DNA of 24,063 nucleotides from RGIG1840 sp964626795 (GTDB lineage: Bacteria > Bacillota_I > Bacilli_A > RF39 > UBA660). The notes under the pieces were generated by a model. That model was not told where the DNA came from. It ran no database searches and saw only the letters and a list, made by a program, of their open reading frames with translations. The position numbers and the translations under genes were made by a program. Of the stretch, positions 5,365 through 13,217 are shown piece by piece. Location of the stretch: NCBI GenBank assembly GCA_964626795.1, contig CAZVIQ010000008.1, positions 1 through 24,063 of the forward strand, read 5' to 3'. Positions within the stretch are counted from its first letter, which is position 1. Every line of letters starts with the position of its first letter.

Positions 5365-6669
5365 TTATTGTACTAATTCTACTTGTAGTTTTCCAATAAA
5401 TTCTCTATCTTGATCTTCGTTCTGTGCTGCATTTATTCCACGAAGTTTAGAGGAAATGATATATTTTTGCGTAGTATACGGCGCTATTAAAACATTTGAT
5501 AAGAATATATGGTTTGTTTTTGGATAAGGTGTATAATCCAGTGTTCCGCCGCCGTTTGTTGACTCAACTTTAAACATAAAGTTATCTGTTATAAAAGTAT
5601 TGGATGTCACATACCACATTATATTATACCGATATGAAAGACTTGTAGTATTTTCTATTGTAAAAACTTTATCTTCTATAGAGGTTTTTACTTCAGGCTG
5701 ATCATCTGGAAAAATATTTTTTGCTACCAGCTCTGCTGAATCAGTAAATATAATTTTCAAATTATAATCCGCCGTAGAACTGTCTACTTCAGGATTACCT
5801 GTAACGATTGAAGAACCATTCTGTGACCCTGGATTCTTGATAATTATTTCTATACTTATACATTTTTCATCACATTTCCAGTCTCCATTTGTATCACAGT
5901 TAATATCGCATATTCCATCTCTATTTATATCCAGATTTAAATCTGCTACACCATCCTCATCAGTATCAATATCGATATCCGCTATTCCATCTCCATCAAG
6001 ATCCAAATTTTTGTCTGGCCATCCATCATTGTTGGTATCACAGTTTACCTGATTTTTCTTACATATTTTATCAACATAAACCACTAAGTTTGAATCAGGC
6101 TTGTTATCTCCATCTAAATCAATATTAAACACTGATTTACGATTCCCTTTATAATCTATATTTATATTTGGCTTGTCATCTCTATTGGTATCTATATTTA
6201 TCTCTGCTTTACCATCAGAGTTTATATCCAGGTTAATATCTGGTATGCCATCTCCATCTATATCTTTGTTTAAATCTTTTTTACTTAAATAATCTATAGC
6301 TGAGTATGAAGCAGCAATCATTGTAAACGCTAAAATATTAATAAATATCAATAACAATATTATACTTTTCTTACTTTCTGTTCTGAAGATTAATTTATCT
6401 TTTTTCTTTTCTACTATTAATCCATAAGGTAAGTAATTTTTTATATCTTCTTTGCTGCAAGTTAAACTAACACATTTCAAAACCATCTTTCTATCTACAG
6501 TTAATTTATCTTCATAGATTTTAATTAATGTGTTTTTTATGTATTCATATTCTTCTTTTGCTTCAAGCTTCTGTAAATAATCTAAAGAAATAACTATTTT
6601 TTTAATACGCAGTTTAACATGTGGGATTTCTATTTCTTCAATATTTTTACTGATTTTATTTTGATCCAT
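5365..6669 (-). CDS. Single-pass membrane protein with ten 12-residue calcium-loop repeats
   Basis: A 434-residue protein, last gene of the four-gene operon. Residues 1-100 are charged with no signal peptide and are predicted cytoplasmic. TM helix at about 102-122. Residues 136-270 hold ten units of exactly 12 residues with pattern D-x-[DN]-x-[DN]-G-x-x-D-x-N-[LI], for example DLDGDGIADIDI; this resembles EF-hand loops and thrombospondin type 3 repeats. Five units (136-195), a 15-residue insert (196-210), then five more (211-270). Unit 4 is degenerate. Six Cys (203, 210, 254, 258, 266, 270) cluster in the insert and the last two units and could form disulfides outside. Residues 271-434 look like a beta-rich extracellular domain of unknown type. 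The likely role is a rigid calcium-dependent stalk presenting that domain while the N-terminus contacts the cytoplasmic partners. It starts 22 bp after the DUF2357 gene, with AGGA upstream. Confidence 0.8.
   Translation of the reverse strand: MDQNKISKNIEEIEIPHVKLRIKKIVISLDYLQKLEAKEEYEYIKNTLIKIYEDKLTVDRKMVLKCVSLTCSKEDIKNYLPYGLIVEKKKDKLIFRTESKKSIILLLIFINILAFTMIAASYSAIDYLSKKDLNKDIDGDGIPDINLDINSDGKAEINIDTNRDDKPNINIDYKGNRKSVFNIDLDGDNKPDSNLVVYVDKICKKNQVNCDTNNDGWPDKNLDLDGDGIADIDIDTDEDGVADLNLDINRDGICDINCDTNGDWKCDEKCISIEIIIKNPGSQNGSSIVTGNPEVDSSTADYNLKIIFTDSAELVAKNIFPDDQPEVKTSIEDKVFTIENTTSLSYRYNIMWYVTSNTFITDNFMFKVESTNGGGTLDYTPYPKTNHIFLSNVLIAPYTTQKYIISSKLRGINAAQNEDQDREFIGKLQVELVQ
5857..6264 (-). repeat. 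Tandem 36-bp coding repeat encoding the 12-residue calcium loops
   Basis: Ten diverged copies of a 36-bp unit encode residues 136-270, interrupted once by 45 bp after the fifth copy. Third-position divergence between copies argues for long-term maintenance of the protein pattern rather than a recent expansion. Confidence 0.8.
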
Positions 6670-6691
6670 ATTACTTTCCTTTCCAAGGATT

Positions 6692-7789
6692 TTATTTTAA
6701 TGCAAGTTTTTTCCTTTTGTTATATTTTCTAGCAATCTTTGCAAATAATTCTATTATTTCTTTATCGTTCTTTTTCTTTTTGTTAATCGCGATTCGATAT
6801 TGTTTTTCAACATTCTTTTTAAAATCTTTCTCAGTCCCTTCAAATTCCATCACATAACTTTCGATAAATTTATATACGTAATTATTTCCTACAACTGGCA
6901 TTTCATAGTTCTCAAGTTCTTTTTTATTACATGGATTAAGAATATTATAACTTAGGTAATAAAGAAAATCAAAATCTTCTTTCTTTTTAGGCTCACTTTT
7001 TTCTTTCTTATTCTCAACATTACTTGATAGCTTTATATCTTCGTATCTCTCTAGAAATCCCCATAAGTCAAGTGCCATTTTAAAGTTTTGATCTTTTAAG
7101 AATACATTTGTCTTTCTAATTGGTGATTTAACAGGCACTGCCTGAGATAAGCTTTTTATAAAATCGCTGCTCATAAAGCCATAAATTATTTCTTTTAAAT
7201 AATTTATTCTGGTTATAATGTCTTCCATGTCCTTTATATTAACATTTTTATTTTCTTTAGAGTCCATTTCAATATTAAGTCTTATTCTGATTTTTTCACC
7301 ATTTATTTTTGTTTCGCCTGTATAGTTAGCTTCTCTTTTTAATTCTCTATATGATTCATAGCTATCGCTGTTTAAAACTATTTGTATAAATTTATATAAA
7401 TTTCTTATTAATGAATTCATAAAACGATTTTCATAAAGATCAAAGGTCTCTTCTTTATAAACATTTAAAAGCTTAGAAGGTTTTACAAAACCATCTTCAT
7501 CTATTTCACGAACTAAATCAGAGTTTTTTGCAAGATGTTTTATACTTTCTTCATTTACTTTTTTAGTTTTTTCTATAATTGTTATTTCTTCTTCGGGTAC
7601 AATAAATTTTCTTGGATGTCTTACAATATTATCAATAAACGGAAGTGTTTCTTCAAATTTTTTTATCCAAGTCAAATCAAAAGCGCGGATTTTTTCAAGT
7701 TCTTTTTCATTATATTCAGAAACTGTATGTTTAAGAAACTCGTTTGCTTCATTTGTATTTATATTTTTAAATATGTTTTTTTCTTCCAT
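6692..7789 (-). CDS. DUF2357-domain protein, McrC N-terminal-like, no visible nuclease
   Basis: A 365-residue cytoplasmic protein. Residues about 37-135 match the DUF2357 (COG1700) pattern: AFDLTWIKKFEETLPFIDNI, IVRHPRKFIV, EKTKKV, SIKHLAKNS, DGFVKPSKLLNVYKEET and YENRFMNSLIRNLYKF. PIRKTNVFLKDQNFKMALDLW (224-244) also fits this family. DUF2357 proteins pair with McrB-type AAA+ ATPases (COG1401), the ATPase-activating role of McrC. Typical nuclease forms carry a C-terminal PD-(D/E)XK domain; here the last 120 residues are Lys-rich and no such motif is visible. It starts 11 bp after the ATPase gene, with the Shine-Dalgarno GAGG overlapping the ATPase stop codon, so the two are translationally coupled. 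Probable regulator or adaptor of the ATPase; the target is unknown. Confidence 0.8.
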   Translation of the reverse strand: MEEKNIFKNINTNEANEFLKHTVSEYNEKELEKIRAFDLTWIKKFEETLPFIDNIVRHPRKFIVPEEEITIIEKTKKVNEESIKHLAKNSDLVREIDEDGFVKPSKLLNVYKEETFDLYENRFMNSLIRNLYKFIQIVLNSDSYESYRELKREANYTGETKINGEKIRIRLNIEMDSKENKNVNIKDMEDIITRINYLKEIIYGFMSSDFIKSLSQAVPVKSPIRKTNVFLKDQNFKMALDLWGFLERYEDIKLSSNVENKKEKSEPKKKEDFDFLYYLSYNILNPCNKKELENYEMPVVGNNYVYKFIESYVMEFEGTEKDFKKNVEKQYRIAINKKKKNDKEIIELFAKIARKYNKRKKLALK

Positions 7790-7800
7790 ATCAAAATCCT

Positions 7801-9309
7801 CTACGACATCTTTCTTATTCTATTTAAATATGACTTACATTCTATTAATTGATCTTGTCCAAAAGTTTGATCTAAAAATACTATTAAACTATCAATTTCT
7901 TCTTTTATATATGCTAGATTAAGTTGATCAAATTTTCTTAATACTTTATGTGCTAAAAGATAGTCTATTGCTTCGATTTCATTTCCACCACAAGCCATAT
8001 AAACAGGTACAAATTCATAGATTTGTTTCAATATACGATTACCAAAAGCTATTCTGAAGTGATCAATTATAAATTTATCAAGTAATGTGATTTTCTGAAT
8101 GGCTTCCTCAGATATTTTATATGATTCTTTTGCTTGTCTAAATAATTCTTCAAAGTAAGTTGCACTTATTTGAACAGCTTCCTGAACAGGTGCTTCAAAT
8201 CTTTCAAATTTTTCATCAATTGAAATTGGAATTGCTCTGTCATAAACCTTATCTGTTACCATAAATGTTGAATCATCATTATTTATTGTTCCTATATACC
8301 ACATGTTTCCAGGTATTTTTAGTTTTCCATCAAGCAGTTTGTCTGGATCATTAGGCCATACATTAGGAACAAGCTCTATTATCCAATCTTTTCTTGATGG
8401 TAATTCAAGTATTGAAAGCATTTCCGCAAAATAATATTCAACACGCGAAATATTCATTTCATCTAATAAAGTAACATAAATTTCATCGTTATATCCAGCT
8501 TCATAAGCTTTTGCTAAAACTTCTGTCTCATTAAATCTTTTAGTAAATTCATTAAAATAACCAAATAATTCTGAACTGTCTCTCCAAGATGGCTGTACTG
8601 ATGCGATGACTGATTCATTCTTTACCATACTACCAAAAGCATAGGCTAAAGATGTTTTACCTGTACCAGAGATACCTTCTAATATTACTAGTCTTGTTAC
8701 AGCAAATGAAGATACAAATAATCTTATAATTTTTTCATTATAATAAAGCCCTAATTTTGAAGCTGCAAAGTTTCTAAAAGCAAAACAAAATTGTGAAAGT
8801 GTAATCTGATTATTAAAGGCAGGTATTTGATAAGTTTTCATTTTTTCATCAACTTCAGTTAATTTAAAGAATCTACTTTCTCCTTCTTTTAATTTATTTA
8901 TAACATTTCCATTCTCGTCATACTCAACTTCTCCTACTTCAGGGTCCATCATTTCAACTAATTTTTGGTTTTCAAGTTTTAATTTTATTATTTCACCATT
9001 TAAATCTTCAATTTCATCAAAAAGATTATCTTGTTTAAGTGATTCTTTTTTATATTTAATATATTTTTTAATAGCTTTTATAATTAAAAATACTATTAAA
9101 GCGATAAAACTTATTAAAAATAATATAGTTAATATTACAATAAACCAGCCAAGTGCGCCTAAAGCATCAGCATACTTCTTTATGATATCTATATAATGCA
9201 AGAGATTAAACATATCATAGAGTCCTTCAAAAAGATATTTAAATATTTTTAATATTCCTCCAAAGAACGGGTTCATAAAATCTAAAAAAAACTTTCCTAT
9301 AGTGCTCAT
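7801..9309 (-). CDS. Membrane-anchored McrB-family AAA+ ATPase
   Basis: A 502-residue protein. Residues 1-50 are amphipathic and aromatic-rich, followed by a TM helix at about 53-79, a basic stretch and a short coiled coil (about 90-120). The AAA+ core spans about 170-460: Walker A GISGTGKTS (212-220), Walker B VTLLDEMN (279-286) with the Asn typical of McrB, sensor-1 region GTINND (340-345), and Arg-finger segment DKVYDRA (353-359). McrB proteins usually form hexamers that use GTP or ATP and are activated by a DUF2357/McrC partner, encoded immediately downstream here. Canonical McrB has an N-terminal DNA-reading domain; this one has a membrane anchor instead. The ATG overlaps the TGA of the previous gene (ATGA). 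The ATPase call is firm; a role at the membrane is inferred. Confidence 0.9.
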   Translation of the reverse strand: MSTIGKFFLDFMNPFFGGILKIFKYLFEGLYDMFNLLHYIDIIKKYADALGALGWFIVILTILFLISFIALIVFLIIKAIKKYIKYKKESLKQDNLFDEIEDLNGEIIKLKLENQKLVEMMDPEVGEVEYDENGNVINKLKEGESRFFKLTEVDEKMKTYQIPAFNNQITLSQFCFAFRNFAASKLGLYYNEKIIRLFVSSFAVTRLVILEGISGTGKTSLAYAFGSMVKNESVIASVQPSWRDSSELFGYFNEFTKRFNETEVLAKAYEAGYNDEIYVTLLDEMNISRVEYYFAEMLSILELPSRKDWIIELVPNVWPNDPDKLLDGKLKIPGNMWYIGTINNDDSTFMVTDKVYDRAIPISIDEKFERFEAPVQEAVQISATYFEELFRQAKESYKISEEAIQKITLLDKFIIDHFRIAFGNRILKQIYEFVPVYMACGGNEIEAIDYLLAHKVLRKFDQLNLAYIKEEIDSLIVFLDQTFGQDQLIECKSYLNRIRKMS

Positions 9310-10388
9310 TTTTCACTTTCCTTCCCTAAAATATACTTTAATAATTCCTGCTCATCTATATAATTCTCACGACTGTTTAAGTATACTTCTTTATTTTCGT
9401 GAATTACTTCTATGCCTTTTATTTCGTTTTCGTTAATGTTAAGCATTGTACATAAATTAAATCCTTTTGCTTTTAATTTTTCAAGAATGCCTGGATTTTC
9501 AATTACTATCTTTTCTTCTATAAGAAATTTTACTTGTTTTCTAATTTCTTTTTTAGCAAATATTTTACTTATTTTTTTAATATCCTGTTCATTATTTATA
9601 AGTGTTCTATTTATTGGCACTATATATTTATTCTTAATATTGCTTATCGAATTTTCTTTTAAGATTGTAAGACTAAGTAATTCATAGGAAATTGGTAAGT
9701 AAATATCATCAACTTTAGCTTTCTTAAACATTTTTTCGATGTATTCTTTTTTAAATTTATTTTCATCGATATAATATTCGTATTTTACAAAGTAATGATT
9801 TGAAAATGCTTTTAATTTTTTAAATTTATTTTTTATTTCTATTATATTGAAGTAATTAAAAAACTGCTGCTCTCTCTCTATATTTTGTTGTATTAATTTT
9901 ATAAATTCCATTACTTTATTTTTACTCTTCTTTTTCGCTTTAAGATTTTTGTTGTTTCTTATGCTTTGAATTATATTTTCTACTTCTTTGTTATATTTTC
10001 TATTCTTTGATATAGAATTAAATATTCTGTCTGTCTTTATTGCATTAGAAATAATAAATGCAAGATAATAAATATTGCCTTTATTATTAAGTAAACTCTC
10101 TTTTTGGTTGTTTCTATAATAATTTGTTATTTCGTGAAGCATTATATTTATTTCATTATTTCCTGAAATATTAAATTCACAATAATCAGCATAAATAATA
10201 AACTCATTTTCTCTGTTAAAATAGTAAAAATCCAGATATTTTTTTACAAATAAATTAAGTAATTGATTAAACTCTACTTTTCCATTAAATATTTCAATGT
10301 TTTCATCAGATATGAATTCACTTATCTTTTTTGCATAACTAACGATGATTTTCTGTTTCTGATTTAAAAATTTTTCAGTTATTTCCAC
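9306..10388 (-). CDS. Unrecognised 360-residue protein, first gene of the McrB/DUF2357 operon
   Basis: I do not recognise this family. It is Lys/Ile/Asn-rich and looks mostly alpha-helical, with a strongly basic segment around the middle (KNLKAKKKSKNK) and no clear TM helix or signal peptide. The frame extends upstream to a TTG at 10445, but that codon is the -35 of a good promoter (10417-10445), so translation must begin downstream. GTG at 10388 (sequence VEITEKFLN) is the best start, with a weak GGGTG about 5 nt upstream; GTG at 10400 is an alternative. It ends in an ATGA overlap with the ATPase gene, so it belongs to the same system. Possible roles include a sensor or a substrate-binding subunit for the ATPase; nothing in the sequence decides this. 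Confidence 0.75.
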   Translation of the reverse strand: MEITEKFLNQKQKIIVSYAKKISEFISDENIEIFNGKVEFNQLLNLFVKKYLDFYYFNRENEFIIYADYCEFNISGNNEINIMLHEITNYYRNNQKESLLNNKGNIYYLAFIISNAIKTDRIFNSISKNRKYNKEVENIIQSIRNNKNLKAKKKSKNKVMEFIKLIQQNIEREQQFFNYFNIIEIKNKFKKLKAFSNHYFVKYEYYIDENKFKKEYIEKMFKKAKVDDIYLPISYELLSLTILKENSISNIKNKYIVPINRTLINNEQDIKKISKIFAKKEIRKQVKFLIEEKIVIENPGILEKLKAKGFNLCTMLNINENEIKGIEVIHENKEVYLNSRENYIDEQELLKYILGKESEK

Positions 10389-10416
10389 ACTTACACCCAC
10401 TTTTATTATCAATAAA

Positions 10417-10445
10417 ATTATAACAGATATATTTATGTTAAGCAA
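10417..10445 (-). promoter_or_regulatory. Sigma-A promoter of the four-gene McrB/DUF2357 operon
   Basis: TTGCTT (10445-10440), 17-nt spacer, TATAAT (10422-10417). The start site would fall near 10410, ruling out any translation start upstream of the GTG codons at 10400 and 10388. Confidence 0.75.
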
Positions 10446-10472
10446 TAAAAATGAGATTTCTTTTTTTGTTTA

Positions 10473-10500
10473 TAAAAAAAACAGCTTTTTTTGTCTGTTT
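10473..10500 (-). terminator. Terminator after the SGNH-fold gene
   Basis: AAACAG and CTGTTT form a 6-bp stem with a 10-nt loop, followed by a run of T on the minus strand. It separates the murA unit from the four-gene operon. Confidence 0.6.
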
Positions 10501-10508
10501 CTTTATTT

Positions 10509-11240
10509 TTATTCCAAATTTTTTTCATATTCTTTTATTAATTCATTTGAAATATAGTTATATCCTTCTAAAGAAGGCAATGGGTTTTTCATATTAGGTA
10601 GATAGTATATTTTGTTTTTAAATCCATCTTTTATATCGACATAATATACTTTTTTATTAGTAGAATTCTTAAATTTATTTTCTATATAACCAATCATTTT
10701 ATCAGTAATTCCATCATCTAAATTATGAGGATTATAATATCCAATAAAATATATAGGGGAATCATTAATTTTTCTTATTAAATTAATAAGTTCCTCAATA
10801 TCCTCATATAGTTCATCTATATAATTTTTCATGTTTTTATCAAATACAAATTCATTTTTATTATATTTGGTTTTATAAAACAGATCGTTAAAGCCTATAG
10901 AAATTGTAATTATATCTGAAGAAGCAATAGATTCATTGATACTTATCTTTTTATCGTAAACTTTTTTTTCTTTATTAAGTCTAATATCTTTAATTATATC
11001 AGTAACTCTGTAATTAAGTTCTGAAAATATATTGTTGTATTCTTTTAATTGATTCTTATTAGATAGATACGAACTAAAATAATCTGCATAACTTTTATTT
11101 ACCTTATCAAATGGAGTGGCGCCTACTGCAAAGTTATCTCCTAAGGAAAGATAATAAATTTTATCATTAAAAAACGCTCGATACATAATAAAAGTAAGTA
11201 AAAAAGCTAAAAAGAAAACAAATAATTTTTTGTATTTCAT
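10509..11240 (-). CDS. SGNH/GDSL-fold lipoprotein-like or membrane-anchored protein, probably inactive
   Basis: A 243-residue protein with an N-terminal TM/signal anchor (about 5-24) and an exported SGNH-hydrolase fold. Block I reads YLSLGDNFAVG (30-40): the catalytic Ser of GDS is Asn36 (codon AAC). Block III is GFND (116-119) with its Asn kept. Block V reads LPSLEGYNYIS (221-231), where the usual H-P is L-P and the Asp three residues earlier is absent. Thus Ser, His and Asp of the triad all appear lost while the fold signatures persist, suggesting a binding rather than esterase role. The start is ATG 11240, 5 nt after GAGG; the GTG six bases upstream is inside the ribosome binding site. It lies 24 bp after murA and is probably co-transcribed with it. 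Confidence 0.8.
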   Translation of the reverse strand: MKYKKLFVFFLAFLLTFIMYRAFFNDKIYYLSLGDNFAVGATPFDKVNKSYADYFSSYLSNKNQLKEYNNIFSELNYRVTDIIKDIRLNKEKKVYDKKISINESIASSDIITISIGFNDLFYKTKYNKNEFVFDKNMKNYIDELYEDIEELINLIRKINDSPIYFIGYYNPHNLDDGITDKMIGYIENKFKNSTNKKVYYVDIKDGFKNKIYYLPNMKNPLPSLEGYNYISNELIKEYEKNLE

Positions 11241-11264
11241 ATACACCTCATCATTTGTTTAATT

Positions 11265-12515
11265 TTATGGTATTAATTCGATTTTAGCACCTAATTTTTG
11301 AAGTTTCTCTATAATTTCTTCATATCCTCTAAGGATAAGTTCTATATTATCAATATGTGTAACTCCCTCAGCTATAAGACCTGCAATCAAAAGTGATGCG
11401 CCCGCTCTTAAGTCTGTTACAAACACTTCTCTTCCTTTAAGTTTAGTCTTTCCTTTTATTTTAAGGATATTTCCATTTACTTCGGTATCAGCACCCATTT
11501 CATTTAAATAATAGGCATTTCTGAATCTGCTTTCATATATAGTTTCTTCTATAATTGAAGTACCTTCCGCCTGCGTTAAAAGTGATGTGAATGCCTGCTG
11601 AAGATCTGTAGGAAATCCAGGATAAGAAAGTGTTTTTATTTTAACTCCTTTTAATTTTTTAGCTTTGTTTATAATTATTGTATCTTTTTCTACTTTATAC
11701 TCTGCACCAGTTTCTCTAAGTTTCGACAAAAACATACTTAAATGATCTGGAATTACATTTTTAATACGCATATCTTTACCTAAAAGTGCTCCCATAGTTA
11801 TATATGTTCCTGCTTCTATTCTATCTGGGAAAACGTCAACTACTCCATTTGAAAGCTTATGTCCTCCTTCAATTATTATCTTATCTGTTCCTGCTCCTGT
11901 TATTTTTGCACCCATATTAATTAAAAACGATGCAATATTAACGATTTCAGGTTCTTTAGCAGCATTTTCAATAACTGTAATACCTTCTGCCTTAGTGGCA
12001 GCAAGCATTATATTTATTGTTGCTCCTACACTTGTTATATCAAGATATATATTTGCACCTTTTAACTTTTTTGCTTTTATAATAAACTTACTCTTAATTT
12101 GTGTTACTGTAGCACCTAGTGCTTCAAATCCTTTTATATGCTGATCAATAGGTCTGTTCCCTATCTTACATCCTCCAGGAAAACACATCTCTACTTTTTT
12201 AAATTTCGCTAAAAGAACTCCCATGAAATAATAAGAAGCTCTCATTTCTTTACTAAGTGTATCTGGTATTGGAACATTTTTCAGTTTTGAAGAATCTATC
12301 TTTAATACATCTTCATTTGTTTCAACCTTACAATTTAGTATTTCTAATATTTTTACCAAATAATCTATATCTGTGATTTGTGGAATATTATAAAGTGTAC
12401 TTGTATCATCAGATAATAAAGCTGCGGGTATTAAAGCTACCGCACTGTTTTTGGCACCACTTATCTTAACTTCACCGCTTAGTTTATGGCCACCTTCAAC
12501 TCTTATTTTAGGCAC
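11265..12515 (-). CDS. murA: UDP-N-acetylglucosamine 1-carboxyvinyltransferase
   Basis: A 416-residue cytoplasmic enzyme catalysing the first committed step of peptidoglycan synthesis, transfer of enolpyruvate from PEP to UDP-GlcNAc. Substrate-binding GAKNSA lies at 20-25. The fosfomycin-sensitive catalytic Cys is present: C116 in PGGCKIGNRPID. The catalytic Asp lies in SYPGFPTDLQQAF. Length is normal. Translation starts at GTG 12515, set by a GGAGGG ribosome binding site about 7 nt upstream. It has its own sigma-A promoter at 12597-12625. Firmicutes often carry two MurA paralogues; which one this is cannot be told, but one MurA lies near spoIID and another near rpmE/prfA in B. subtilis. Confidence 0.97.
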   Translation of the reverse strand: MPKIRVEGGHKLSGEVKISGAKNSAVALIPAALLSDDTSTLYNIPQITDIDYLVKILEILNCKVETNEDVLKIDSSKLKNVPIPDTLSKEMRASYYFMGVLLAKFKKVEMCFPGGCKIGNRPIDQHIKGFEALGATVTQIKSKFIIKAKKLKGANIYLDITSVGATINIMLAATKAEGITVIENAAKEPEIVNIASFLINMGAKITGAGTDKIIIEGGHKLSNGVVDVFPDRIEAGTYITMGALLGKDMRIKNVIPDHLSMFLSKLRETGAEYKVEKDTIIINKAKKLKGVKIKTLSYPGFPTDLQQAFTSLLTQAEGTSIIEETIYESRFRNAYYLNEMGADTEVNGNILKIKGKTKLKGREVFVTDLRAGASLLIAGLIAEGVTHIDNIELILRGYEEIIEKLQKLGAKIELIP

Positions 12516-12596
12516 TGCAAACCCTCCCTAACTCTAAACAAAGTATTTTCAACTCTACTTTATTTTATATTAAATTTTATGTTTGGTTACATATTA

Positions 12597-12625
12597 ATAA
12601 TATTCTTTTTTAACAAACTAGTCAA
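12597..12625 (-). promoter_or_regulatory. Sigma-A promoter of murA
   Basis: TTGACT (12625-12620), 17-nt spacer, TATTAT (12602-12597). Both boxes match consensus at five of six positions. The leader is about 75 nt. Confidence 0.72.
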
Positions 12626-12638
12626 ACTAAAGGACTCT

Positions 12639-13169
12639 CTATTTACATAAATAGTATATTAATAACGTAAACATTATACATATTCCCACTATTTTTGAAG
12701 CTTTTTCAATCTTACCTGATATATATTTTCCCAGAAAAAAACCACCTAAAGTAAAAATAAAACTTGTTACTGAAAATACTAAAGATGCAAAATACATTTT
12801 ACTGATTTCATATGAAATACCAATTCCAACTGAAAAGCTGTCAACAGATACTAAAAGTGCAAAAATAAAAGTACCTATTATATTTAATACTTTTTTTTCT
12901 ACTTCTTCATTTAGTCCTTTAATCATTTCTAAAATAACAATTAAAAATATAATCAATAATATTAATTTGGGATTAATGGTTAGGTTTTCAAAAATATAAT
13001 TTCCTATAACAAAACCTAAAAGAGGCATAAAAAAATGAAATATTCCAACTGTTAATGATATTATTATAATTTTTCTTTTGCTATAATTCATTAAACCATA
13101 TGCTAAAGATAAGCTGAAAGCGTCTATGCTTAGTGAAACAGCAATTAGTATTAATCTATAATAATTCAA
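12639..13169 (-). CDS. mntP: MntP/YtaF-family membrane protein, putative manganese efflux pump
   Basis: A 176-residue integral membrane protein with six hydrophobic segments in two related halves. Each half carries the family motif: SLSIDAFSLSLAYG near the N-terminus and SVDSFSVGIGISY in the middle, with the conserved acidic residues that line the transport path. MntP exports Mn2+; YtaF is a sporulation paralogue. Synteny favours MntP, because mntP (ywlD) lies downstream of spoIIR in B. subtilis. The best start is TTG 13169, about 8 nt after AGG. The GTG at 13178 is part of the AGGTGA ribosome binding site itself. The gene follows spoIIR by about 48 bp without a visible terminator. Confidence 0.82.
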   Translation of the reverse strand: MNYYRLILIAVSLSIDAFSLSLAYGLMNYSKRKIIIISLTVGIFHFFMPLLGFVIGNYIFENLTINPKLILLIIFLIVILEMIKGLNEEVEKKVLNIIGTFIFALLVSVDSFSVGIGISYEISKMYFASLVFSVTSFIFTLGGFFLGKYISGKIEKASKIVGICIMFTLLIYYLCK

Positions 13170-13217
13170 GCAAATCACCTATTTAATAGTATTTATTAAC
13201 ATTGTTTTTATACTAAA

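Noticed and set aside
5837..6052. Plus-strand Ser/Ile/Pro-rich open frame opposite the calcium repeats
   Set aside because: It is the antisense reading of the 36-bp repeat; periodicity alone keeps the frame open.
5857..6264. CRISPR-like or mobile repeat array
   Set aside because: The 36-bp periodicity is in frame, has no spacers and encodes the 12-residue calcium loops.
5365..10445. Classic McrBC restriction system or prophage fragment
   Set aside because: No DNA-recognition domain, methyltransferase or nuclease motif is seen; no integrase, att repeats or phage genes flank the operon, and base composition looks like its surroundings.
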